Shown: positions 1 to 5,741 of the stretch, in pieces
How positions within the stretch are numbered: the stretch's first letter is position 1
How the letters are laid out: each line of letters starts with the position of its first letter
Source of the DNA: Methanobacteriaceae archaeon
GTDB lineage: Archaea > Methanobacteriota > Methanobacteria > Methanobacteriales > Methanobacteriaceae
Length of the DNA stretch: 7,589 bases
Reading direction: 5' to 3'
NCBI GenBank assembly: GCA_030681145.1
Contig: JAUXXK010000387.1
Location: 1 to 7,589 of the forward strand
The notes under the pieces: model-generated
What the model saw: the letters and a program-made list of their open reading frames with translations, nothing else
What the model was told of the DNA's origin: nothing
Database searches by the model: none
Position numbers and translations under genes: made by a program

Positions 1-2
1 AT

Positions 3-548
3 CGTGAGGGCAATATAAAAGCGGAACTGGGTGTAATATTAGATTTCAGTAGGTTGTCTATAAAAAGTGCTGAAAAAATTCAGAAATATCTAATTGATAA
101 AATAAGGCATGATGTGGAGCAAAAAACACAAGATCAATTTGAAGAAATCATAATGAGAGGAGAGAGTTACAAGGGAGTTCTTATTAACGAAAATTATGAA
201 GTTAAAGTTAAACATGTTTCTGGAGATGATGCTGCACCAGATTTATCCTCAGGTGAAGGACAAATATTAGCTCTTTCATTCATGGCAGCTTTAAATAGTG
301 TTTCGGGTTTTAACTTGCCAACTGTTATTGATACCCCACTTGGGAGGTTAGATGAAGAACCTACGGGAAATATTGCAGATAATTTTCCTAATTATCTGGA
401 GGGAAAACAAGTAATATTATTAGTAACAAGTAAAGAATATTCAAAATCATTTAGAAAAAAAATCCATTCACGCGTTGGTAAAGAATATAAGATTAACAGA
501 ATTGATACCGGATCTGGAAGTATGGCAAAGGTGGTTCCTTATGAATAA
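3..548 (+). CDS. dndD: DndD-like SMC/ABC ATPase, C-terminal part (5' end outside window)
   Basis: The reading frame is open to the left edge, so the TTG at 54 is internal and 181 C-terminal residues are visible. Seen: an ABC signature LSSGEGQ (243-263), then a Walker B strand with D-loop, LPTVIDTPLGRLD (315-353), and a KQVILLV strand. This order is the C-terminal ATPase lobe of SMC/Rad50-type proteins, and the IDTPLGRLD wording is typical of DndD. Known of the family: DndD acts with DndC and DndE to place sulfur in the DNA backbone, and its ATPase is thought to act on DNA structure. The last 8 bases overlap the next gene, so they are co-transcribed. The N-terminal Walker A and coiled coil would lie upstream. 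Alternative: a DndD-like SMC ATPase of another defence system; without dndC in view the symbol is probable rather than certain. Confidence 0.75.
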   Translation, partial: REGNIKAELGVILDFSRLSIKSAEKIQKYLIDKIRHDVEQKTQDQFEEIIMRGESYKGVLINENYEVKVKHVSGDDAAPDLSSGEGQILALSFMAALNSVSGFNLPTVIDTPLGRLDEEPTGNIADNFPNYLEGKQVILLVTSKEYSKSFRKKIHSRVGKEYKINRIDTGSGSMAKVVPYE

Positions 549-963
549 AGTAACACCAAAAAGATTTAGTATAAATAAATCTGATAGAACAACTTACAAA
601 AAACTGAAAAAGCTCGGTCCGTTTAAAGGCCAACATAACTCCTGCATATTTGTGGTTGCTGTCGCATTAGGATTTTTCAAAGCAAAAAATGGCATTGAAT
701 TAGATGACCCCGATCAGTTTTTGCATGATCATAATCTTACAGAGCGTCAAAAATCTATTATAAAAGCTGTCGCTGTTCATAAAGAAAACAATTTAGAGGT
801 CTTAGCTAATCAAGACAAGGTCGTTAAAATTGCGAATGAATATGCAAATGCGGGCTTACCTCTAATAGAAAGTATGGTTAATGAACATGACCCTGACTTT
901 ATAACTAGTTTAGAAGATAAGATGGTGGACTATTTTGATACTGAAAAAATGGGAAAAATTTGA
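541..963 (+). CDS. Dnd-associated small protein (family 4-like), 140 aa
   Basis: The ATG at 541 is chosen over the upstream in-frame TTG at 475 because GGTGGT lies just before it (530-535) and it overlaps the dndD-like stop by only 8 bases. The protein is soluble, with no signal peptide or membrane helix. Visible blocks are a basic N-terminus, GPFKGQHNSCIFVVAVALGF, and an acidic helical C-terminal half with IANEYANAGLPLIESMV. From memory, the pattern of a 'gpF...fv.A.alGf' block followed by 'ia.eYAn.Gi..L' fits the 'dnd system-associated protein 4' family, whose biochemical role is not known to me. The gene takes the place normally held by dndE right after dndD, and its N-terminal part (FSINKSDRTTYKKLKKL) could be read as weakly DndE-like. 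A profile comparison of both families would decide. Confidence 0.6.
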   Translation: MNKVTPKRFSINKSDRTTYKKLKKLGPFKGQHNSCIFVVAVALGFFKAKNGIELDDPDQFLHDHNLTERQKSIIKAVAVHKENNLEVLANQDKVVKIANEYANAGLPLIESMVNEHDPDFITSLEDKMVDYFDTEKMGKI

Positions 964-2188
964 TAAGGTTTTGCTTATTGAACCTAATTTCCCCATCCCC
1001 AATAAAAGTCTTAATCATAAAGACTTTTTACCAATAGGTTTGCTTAAATTAGCATCCTATTTGAAAAATGAAGGTGTTGAAATTCAGTTAAATAGATTAG
1101 ATGATACATTTCAAAGTAACATAGATCAATTCAATTTTCAACCGGATACCATTTTTATTACATCACTCTTCACTTATTGGTCAGAATATGTAAAAAATGC
1201 TGTAAATTTTTGTAGATTAAAGTTTCCGAACTCAAAAGTGGTTGTTGGTGGTATATATGCCTCATTAATGCCTGACCATTGCAAAGAATATACGGGTTGT
1301 GATGAAGTCTTTGTTGGTATTTGTGAAAAAGCCGAAAAATTTCAGCCAGATTATTCTTTAGTTGATGTTGATTATCAAATAATACATGCTTCAAGAGGTT
1401 GTATCCGAAAGTGTGCTTGTTGTGGTGTTTATGAAATTGAACCTGAATTTAAATTCAAAAAATCAATTAAATCTGAGGTTTTTTCTAGAAAAATAGTATT
1501 TTATGATAATAACTTGCTTGCTAACCCCTATATTAAAGATATATTATTAGAATTAGTTGAATTAAAAAAAAGACGTACTATACTTAATTGTGAATCTCAA
1601 AGCGGGTTTGATGGCAGAATATTACTTAAACATCCAGATTTAGGCATTTTACTAAAAAAAGCCAATTTTGTAAATCCTAAAATTGCATGGGACGGCCCAG
1701 TTTCCGATTCAGATGATATTAAACGTCAGGTTGATATACTTGTTAATTCAGGTTATAAATCAAAAGAAATATCTGTTTTTATGCTGTACAATCATGATTT
1801 AAGTTTTGAAGAGATGGAAAAAAAGCGAATTTTTTGTTGGGAGTGGAATGTTCAAATTTCGGATTGTAGATATCGACCTTTAGATCAAACTTATGATAAT
1901 TATAATCCTTACACCAAAAAACCCCAATCTAATGAAGATTACTACATACACCCCCAATGGGATGACAAATTAATTAGAACATTCAGAAGTAACATAAGAA
2001 AGCAAAATATATGCATTAGACAAGACACATTATTCTATTCCGCAGATATAGAAAGAAAACGGGTTTCAAAAACTATTGCGGCCAAATGCAAAAAAATGAA
2101 ATTTAATGATGCTAAAATACATATAAAAGATGCATGGGATCCGGATGTTATTCATTATGAAATTAATGATGCTAAAATTGCTAAATAA
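935..2188 (+). CDS. B12-binding-domain radical SAM protein, Dnd-operon linked
   Basis: This is a 417-residue radical SAM enzyme. Residues about 11-150 form a cobalamin-binding-type Rossmann domain: KVLLIEP, PIGLLKLASYLK, PDTIFITSLFTYW, KVVVGGIYASLMP. The usual base-off DxHxxG motif is absent, so cobalamin may bind without a histidine ligand or not at all. The iron-sulfur motif is C156-x3-C160-x2-C163 (1400-1423), inside HASRGCIRKCACCG. Conserved-looking stretches follow: FYDNNLLANP, ESQSGFDGRIL, IAWDG, VFMLYNHD and QISDCRYRPLDQT. The TTG start at 935 is supported by GGTGG at 924-928 and by being upstream of the first Rossmann strand; it overlaps the previous gene by 29 bases. Substrate is unknown. 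Its position suggests a sulfur or methyl transfer, or radical chemistry, linked to DNA modification, but this is inference from context only. Confidence 0.82.
   Translation: MILKKWEKFDKVLLIEPNFPIPNKSLNHKDFLPIGLLKLASYLKNEGVEIQLNRLDDTFQSNIDQFNFQPDTIFITSLFTYWSEYVKNAVNFCRLKFPNSKVVVGGIYASLMPDHCKEYTGCDEVFVGICEKAEKFQPDYSLVDVDYQIIHASRGCIRKCACCGVYEIEPEFKFKKSIKSEVFSRKIVFYDNNLLANPYIKDILLELVELKKRRTILNCESQSGFDGRILLKHPDLGILLKKANFVNPKIAWDGPVSDSDDIKRQVDILVNSGYKSKEISVFMLYNHDLSFEEMEKKRIFCWEWNVQISDCRYRPLDQTYDNYNPYTKKPQSNEDYYIHPQWDDKLIRTFRSNIRKQNICIRQDTLFYSADIERKRVSKTIAAKCKKMKFNDAKIHIKDAWDPDVIHYEINDAKIAK
2097..2178 (+). repeat. Short in-frame direct repeat at the 3' end of the radical SAM gene
   Basis: A 16-base sequence, TTAATGATGCTAAAAT, occurs at 2103-2118 and again at 2163-2178, exactly 60 bases apart, so NDAKI is repeated in the protein tail. 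The similarity extends upstream over ATGAAATT with a one-base indel. The core TGATGCTAA (2167-2175) is also present inverted as TTAGCATCA at 2211-2219, allowing a 9-bp stem across the stop codon. This may be a chance duplication or a 3' end structure. Confidence 0.45.
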
Positions 2189-2197
2189 TAATCTGAA

Positions 2198-2370
2198 ATT
2201 AGATAATAAATTAGCATCAATTATCATTTCTTCTAAAGTCTTCTTAAATTCTAAAAAACATTTAATGGCCTTTAATCTTTTTTATTCATACTTAAAATTT
2301 CTGGATCATCCGAAAAATTTTAATCCTCTTTTTAAGAATGGGTTCGTTAAGATTATAAAACAGTTATTTT
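2198..2370 (-). pseudogene. Possible decayed - strand gene fragment
   Basis: Reading the - strand from right to left gives three short protein-like stretches in different frames: TNPFLKRGLKFF, then DDPEILSMNKK, then RLKAIKCFLEFKKTLEEM followed by IIDANLLSNF. The second and third would join if one base had been lost in the A6 run (plus-strand T6, 2278-2283), and the first and second meet at a TTTTTCGG run. The last stretch runs without a stop into the antisense of the radical SAM gene end, where its own coding sense is lost. This pattern fits an old gene broken by frameshifts and truncated where the Dnd-type operon begins. I do not recognise the protein. AT-rich noncoding DNA can produce K/L/I-rich stretches by chance, so this is tentative. 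Confidence 0.22.
2278..2283 (+). terminator. Candidate oligo-T terminator after the radical SAM gene
   Basis: A T6 run followed by ATT lies 90 bases after the stop at 2186-2188, and a second T5 run lies at 2329-2333. Archaeal RNA polymerase stops at oligo-T on the coding strand without needing a hairpin. Nothing stronger is visible closer to the stop codon. Confidence 0.25.
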
Positions 2371-2435
2371 TATTTATTGAATACTATCTCATTTAATATT
2401 GATTTTTATATCAGAGGCTAATAAATTTTCTGAGC

Positions 2436-2461
2436 GTAACTAATTAAAAAAAATTAGTAAC
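2436..2461 (-). terminator. Stem-loop with T8 tract, likely terminator of the small - strand gene
   Basis: The arms GTAACTAATT (2436-2445) and AATTAGTAAC (2452-2461) pair at nine of ten positions around an A6 loop. On the - strand the loop plus arm gives a T8 tract (plus-strand A8, 2446-2453), about 100 bases beyond the stop of the 39-codon gene. The T-tract suits archaeal termination in the - direction; the near symmetry could also act in the + direction. Confidence 0.45.
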
Positions 2462-2558
2462 ATCAATTCATTATTTTGGTTTTCTATGAATGTGGTGAGT
2501 CTTTTATTCCTGACTATTTTTGTTTAATGAATCGTTATAAACACTTTGAATTCATAAA

Positions 2559-2678
2559 TCAATCACTATTATCACTTAATGGCCGTAATATTCGTTTATC
2601 TTCTTTGGCCCAAGTTATTAATTCTTTCCAGGATGCAAGGGCCTCATCTATTTCATCAATTTCCTTCTTTTTTTTCAT
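2559..2678 (-). CDS. Small acidic/basic helical protein, 39 aa, unrecognised
   Basis: The ATG is at 2678-2676 (- strand) and the TGA at 2561-2559. A GGAG ribosome site lies 8 bases before the start (plus-strand CTCC, 2687-2690). The product begins MKKKKEIDEIDEALASWKEL and continues through ITWAKEDKRILRPLSDNSD, a charged sequence that looks like one or two amphipathic helices with two tryptophans and no membrane segment. Two GGCC sites (2607, 2640) fall inside it and one (2581) near its end, matching the signature of the right-hand genes. It has its own TATA box, a leader with an inverted repeat and a downstream T8 stem-loop, so it looks like a complete single-gene unit divergent from the replication operon. 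Such divergent small genes are often regulators or antitoxin-like proteins, but no family is recognised. Confidence 0.5.
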   Translation of the reverse strand: MKKKKEIDEIDEALASWKELITWAKEDKRILRPLSDNSD

Positions 2679-2710
2679 AGTTAATTCTCCATTATTATTA
2701 GGGGGGGGTA

Positions 2711-2757
2711 AGAGAAGTAACTCTTGATAATAAAAATTAATTTTGTATTACTTCTCT
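2711..2757 (-). repeat. Perfect 10-bp inverted repeat in the leader of the small - strand gene
   Basis: The arms AGAGAAGTAA (2711-2720) and TTACTTCTCT (2748-2757) are perfect complements separated by 27 bases. The left arm can instead form a small local hairpin (AAGAG 2710-2714 with CTCTT 2721-2725), so two folds compete. The right arm sits at the predicted start point of the - strand transcript, so this could be an operator or an RNA stem at the 5' end. Confidence 0.55.
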
Positions 2758-2778
2758 ACTATAAGTTATTATTTCTAA

Positions 2779-2790
2779 CATATAAATTTT
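2779..2790 (-). promoter_or_regulatory. TATA box for the small - strand gene
   Basis: On the - strand the sequence reads AAAATTTATATG, close to the archaeal TATA consensus. With the usual spacing of about 25 bases, transcription would start near 2757, giving a leader of about 80 bases before the ATG at 2678. A purine-rich BRE is not obvious. Confidence 0.45.
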
Positions 2791-2950
2791 ATTAATTTTA
2801 ATACAAATATCTGAATCATGAATTACTGGCTCAACAACTATTTTATTTAGTAATACTTTTTTTAAATAAAACTGAAATAAATGTTATATCTTACTGATTT
2901 TTCTGCTTTTCATGGATTTAATGAAATTTTGTTAATACTTTTACAATAAA

Positions 2951-2960
2951 TTTATATATT
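2951..2960 (+). promoter_or_regulatory. TATA box for the replication operon
   Basis: TTTATATATT is a near-ideal archaeal TATA box. The predicted start point is near 2980-2983, about 45 bases before the GTG at 3027. A second, weaker AT box (GATATAAT, 2963-2970) follows. The predicted start lies inside the cluster of TAATAC half-sites, so binding there should block initiation. Confidence 0.65.
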
Positions 2961-2966
2961 AAGATA

Positions 2967-3014
2967 TAATACTATTAGTATTACTTAATACATTATATGT
3001 ATTCAATAATACAT
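2967..3014 (+). promoter_or_regulatory. Operator-like array of alternating TAATAC/GTATTA half-sites
   Basis: Half-sites occur at 2967 (TAATAC), 2978 (GTATTA), 2986 (TAATAC), 2999 (GTATT) and 3007 (TAATAC), alternating in orientation about 9-12 bases apart. They build three palindromes: TAATACTA-T-TAGTATTA (2967-2983), GTATTA-CT-TAATAC (2978-2991) and ATGTATT-CAAT-AATACAT (2997-3014). Ribbon-helix-helix repressors of the CopG/Arc type bind short half-sites with about one helical turn between them, and the next gene encodes such a protein, so autoregulation is the simplest reading. Confidence 0.6.
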
Positions 3015-3026
3015 CAGGTGGTAATT

Positions 3027-3227
3027 GTGAAAGTAAACAAAAGTGTATCAATAGATCTGAAATCCCTTGTAAAAATTCAAGAAAAAATAGATAATGGCGA
3101 ATCTGAGAATTTGAGTGAATTTATACAAAAAGCAATTAAAAATGAGCTCAAAAACGAAATTCCAGGACATCAAAATGATATAGGCCATATCAGTCCTTCT
3201 GGTAATACCAAAGATAAAAATTTTTAG
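3027..3227 (+). CDS. Ribbon-helix-helix (CopG/Arc-type) transcriptional regulator, 66 aa
   Basis: The GTG at 3027 is chosen because AGGTGGT (3016-3022) sits just before it; the in-frame ATG at 2997 lies within the operator array and has no ribosome site. Residues about 2-8 (KVNKSVS) form the DNA-reading strand. Residues 11-21 make helix A, the ESENLS turn follows, and EFIQKAIKNEL (31-41) makes helix B, the standard ribbon-helix-helix fold with dimeric binding to short palindromes. The tail after residue 45 is polar and probably flexible. It is the first gene of the replication operon, 16 bases before the ATPase gene, which is where plasmid copy-control proteins such as CopG sit in front of rep genes. 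It likely represses its own operon, and perhaps the divergent small gene, through the TAATAC sites. Confidence 0.8.
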   Translation: MKVNKSVSIDLKSLVKIQEKIDNGESENLSEFIQKAIKNELKNEIPGHQNDIGHISPSGNTKDKNF

Positions 3228-3243
3228 AAATCTGAGGAATTAG

Positions 3244-5385
3244 ATGCCAGAGGAAAATATAAAGGGGATCGTAGAGGGAGATCCAAATAATGAATGGCCT
3301 TCTGGGGATGAAAATTTTGATAAAGAGAATCCAATGGCCATGCTACCTAAAAGATTAGATGTAATACCTTTTTTTAGAAATAAACCAGTTAAAATGCTTC
3401 AAGATGGTTTCAGCGTATTTTTCAGAGAAATAAATGGCTTAGAATATTGGATTACTGAGAAAAAATTACCTGGTTCTTACATGGTTCAATGGTTGGAAAT
3501 AGAAGGATCAAAAAAAGCTAGATTCCATAGAAAGCTTACAAACAAGAATGGACTTGATGTAGATAATAATAAAAGGGACCAAAAATTAGTCAAATATTTA
3601 CATGAGCATAGTGGAATCTCCAGGGAGGAAATTAATTATTTTCTTGAAGATGTGGGAGTATTCATCGGGGACCATCGTAATGATATCTTACCCAAAAAAG
3701 ACCTGGAAAATGAAAAAGAATCTGCAAAAACTCAAGAAAATGAGATAAATGGCCTACCTGAAAAAAGGAAGAATGAACTTAAAAAAATCCTAAAAAGGCC
3801 AGATCTATTAAGTTATATTGATAAAGCATTTTATGAAAGATCTACTAGTTCTGGATTTATTATTGGAGAAGTAGAATCAAAACATGTCTTAAATTTCAAC
3901 TGTATTGGTGCTCGTTTAGGTATTTCTACAATAAATACTCTTAAAGGAGAATCATCAATAGGAAAAACCAATACGGCCAATGTAGTAACTGGCATTCATA
4001 GAACTAAAAAGGTGGGAAGTCTTTCTGATACTGCTTTAAAGTATTCTGAAGATTGGAATCTAATAGATATACTATACATCCAAGAAACTCTGGAAGATGA
4101 ATTCAAAAATAAACAAGCCAGGTTAATGTCTGCCGATGATGGAGGATTCCTAGCTGAAACTACTATAAAAAACCTTAAAACTGGCCGCTTTGAAATTCAA
4201 AAAGAAACCATTCCAGTTAAAACTATTGTTACCACTACCACGGCCATAGAAATAGACCCTGAATTCTCAACCCGGAATTTCATCATACCTGTTGATGACA
4301 GTGAGGAGCAGACCAAGAGAATTTTGAGGGAAAATTTTAAAACTACTGAAAAAAAACTTCAGGAAATCCGTGGCGAATCTCTTTTTGATTATAAATATGA
4401 AGCATTAAAACAAGCTTTTCAACTATTAAAACCTTACACAGTTTTAATTCCATATGAAAAGGAATTATATGAAATTTTCCCAACAAAAAACCCAAGGGCC
4501 CGAAGGGATTCTAAAAAGCTAATGCAACTTATTAAAGAAAGCGCACTACTTTTCCAATATCAACGATGTAAGGGGCAAATAAACGGGCAAGATATTCTCG
4601 TGGCTTCATGGGTAGATTTAGGCCATGCTATAATTCTGGGAGGGCCCATATTAGAGGCTACATTAACTGGATTTGATAAAAGGCTGATTGATGCTCTTCC
4701 AATAGTATATAAAATAATTGAGGATAAGGGGTATGTTACTTCTAATGAACTTCAGATAGAATTGGGAAAATCATCTAAATATGCATGGCAGATTCTTAAA
4801 TTTTTTGCAGACAATAATTACATCTACCATGATAACGCTACCAAAATTAAAAATTCTGTTAAAGGACGGACCAAAGTATTCATTAAATCAGAATCAAAGG
4901 AATATAAAAGTCTGCTATTAGCTATCAGAACTATAAAATGGCCTAGAATAAAAGAAAAGGAAGAAGAGTTCATAAAAAAACAGATTCTAAATTCCTCATA
5001 TAACGTAGGGGACGTGATACACCTACCCCACTATGAATCACGAGTAGTCAATAAGGTAGTGTACACACCCACCCCTATTAATTCCAAGGAATTTAGAATC
5101 TACATAACAAAGGAACATAGGCCGTTTAAAAATTCAAATAAGAATAAAGAAAATCTGATGGGTAAAAGCAGATATTCAAAAAACTCTAAATGTATAAAAA
5201 CCATTCCTGGTGTGGAAATTGATTACAAAAATATCACTATCCTGGAAAAATCCATCTTCACCCAGCTGGCCGACATGGGAGATCACACCGAAGAATCAAT
5301 AGTTGAAGAACTTAAGTCAAGGTACAATCTGGATGAAATACTCCTAACTTTAAAAGACATGTCGGAAAGGGGGTGGATAAAATAA
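3244..5385 (+). CDS. P-loop (AAA+/SF3-helicase-like) ATPase with C-terminal winged helices, probable replication protein
   Basis: This is a 713-residue protein with an ATG start after a GAGGA ribosome site (3234-3238). Residues 1-150 form a domain of unknown type; 150-185 is charged linker. A Walker A motif GESSIGKT is at 235-242. A Walker B-like strand, DILYIQE (275-281), has glutamine where the usual aspartate stands. Then come a sensor-1-like strand KTIVTTTTAIEI (326-337) and a possible arginine finger in STRNF (342-346). Residues about 480-548 look like a winged helix with a basic tip (KGRTKVF), and 665-713 like a second one. The layout and the adjacent primase fit a replicative helicase or origin-binding ATPase of an archaeal plasmid or provirus. 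It is not a close MCM, Cdc6 or D5-type protein by eye. The gene ends 13 bases inside the next one. GGCC is frequent throughout. Confidence 0.6.
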   Translation: MPEENIKGIVEGDPNNEWPSGDENFDKENPMAMLPKRLDVIPFFRNKPVKMLQDGFSVFFREINGLEYWITEKKLPGSYMVQWLEIEGSKKARFHRKLTNKNGLDVDNNKRDQKLVKYLHEHSGISREEINYFLEDVGVFIGDHRNDILPKKDLENEKESAKTQENEINGLPEKRKNELKKILKRPDLLSYIDKAFYERSTSSGFIIGEVESKHVLNFNCIGARLGISTINTLKGESSIGKTNTANVVTGIHRTKKVGSLSDTALKYSEDWNLIDILYIQETLEDEFKNKQARLMSADDGGFLAETTIKNLKTGRFEIQKETIPVKTIVTTTTAIEIDPEFSTRNFIIPVDDSEEQTKRILRENFKTTEKKLQEIRGESLFDYKYEALKQAFQLLKPYTVLIPYEKELYEIFPTKNPRARRDSKKLMQLIKESALLFQYQRCKGQINGQDILVASWVDLGHAIILGGPILEATLTGFDKRLIDALPIVYKIIEDKGYVTSNELQIELGKSSKYAWQILKFFADNNYIYHDNATKIKNSVKGRTKVFIKSESKEYKSLLLAIRTIKWPRIKEKEEEFIKKQILNSSYNVGDVIHLPHYESRVVNKVVYTPTPINSKEFRIYITKEHRPFKNSNKNKENLMGKSRYSKNSKCIKTIPGVEIDYKNITILEKSIFTQLADMGDHTEESIVEELKSRYNLDEILLTLKDMSERGWIK

Positions 5386-5741
5386 CAACCCCTCACAGTT
5401 TAACTTTAAATAACTTAAAAAACCCTAATAAACCAGAATATATTCTGGATTGGATTAGTATAAACATTCATTTAAAGAAATTTCTTTTACTACATCTTAC
5501 AGAGGCCATAGATGAATATAGTGTTCCTTCAATGAGTTTAAGTAAGGATACTGTGATCAAGGCCATGAGCCTGAATATGGGTCATATTGCCAAGGCCCAG
5601 GTAGAAATATTTGTAGATAACCTAATTTACAAGGGATATATCATTGAAATACCAGGCCATGGAATAAAAATTCAAGATAAAGCCTATTCTGATTTACGAA
5701 AACTGGATAAACTCATTAATTACCAGAGGATGGTAAAATGA
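5373..5741 (+). CDS. Small winged-helix-like protein between ATPase and primase, 122 aa
   Basis: The GTG at 5373 overlaps the ATPase stop by 13 bases and follows a GGAAAGG purine stretch (5364-5370); the overlap supports translational coupling. No later ATG is better placed. The protein is soluble. Residues about 50-100 (SLSKDTVIKAMSLNMGHI, then FVDNLIYKGYIIEI, GHGIKI) read as a helix-turn-helix followed by a beta-wing, and a helix closes the chain (LRKLDKLINYQRM). It overlaps the primase start by four bases. Position suggests an accessory DNA-binding or bridging subunit for the helicase and primase, comparable in role to a loader or large-subunit substitute; this is inference. The wing resembles the C-terminal winged helix of the ATPase, so duplication of that domain is possible. 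Confidence 0.6.
   Translation: MDKITTPHSLTLNNLKNPNKPEYILDWISINIHLKKFLLLHLTEAIDEYSVPSMSLSKDTVIKAMSLNMGHIAKAQVEIFVDNLIYKGYIIEIPGHGIKIQDKAYSDLRKLDKLINYQRMVK

Larger units (their letters stand above)
2189..2558. other. Gene-poor spacer between the Dnd-type operon and the small - strand gene
   Basis: No intact gene larger than about 30 codons could be supported here. The + strand open frame that covers 2130-2396 has no ribosome site, and its reading (rich in F, L, I and K) looks like the mirror of AT-rich DNA. The stretch holds the possible decayed - strand gene, short T-runs that could end the radical SAM transcript, and a stem-loop with an A8/T8 tract. Three of its features point to the - strand. 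Confidence 0.5.
2679..3026. promoter_or_regulatory. Divergent control region with eight TAATAC sites
   Basis: This 348-base stretch separates the small - strand gene from the + strand regulator gene. It carries one TATA box for each direction, an inverted repeat in the - strand leader, a G8 tract (2701-2708) and eight exact TAATAC/GTATTA hexamers at 2745, 2799, 2851, 2933, 2967, 2978, 2986 and 3007. By simple base composition fewer than one would be expected in this length. No further ORF with a credible ribosome site was found. Confidence 0.55.

Noticed and set aside
475..540. Upstream TTG start (475) for the Dnd-associated protein
   Set aside because: It would overlap the DndD-like gene by 74 bases and add an unrelated-looking N-terminus, while the ATG at 541 has GGTGGT just ahead.
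1170..1394. Open - strand frame of 74 codons
   Set aside because: It lies wholly antisense to the well-supported radical SAM gene and has no ribosome site or recognisable fold.
2130..2396. Open + strand frame of 88 codons overlapping the radical SAM end
   Set aside because: No ribosome site, low-complexity F/L/K/I content typical of AT-rich DNA, and the opposite strand reads more protein-like.
2189..2558. tRNA remnant or att site at the junction
   Set aside because: No cloverleaf, no conserved GGTTCGAATCC-like arm and no matching direct repeat elsewhere in the window.
2476..2727. Open + strand frame of 83 codons
   Set aside because: It is antisense to the 39-codon - strand gene, has no ribosome site and translates T-runs into poly-F and the G8 tract into GGG.
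2967..3014. CRISPR-like repeat array
   Set aside because: The repeated units are 6-base alternating half-sites with about 4-base gaps, not long repeats with unique spacers; they fit an operator.
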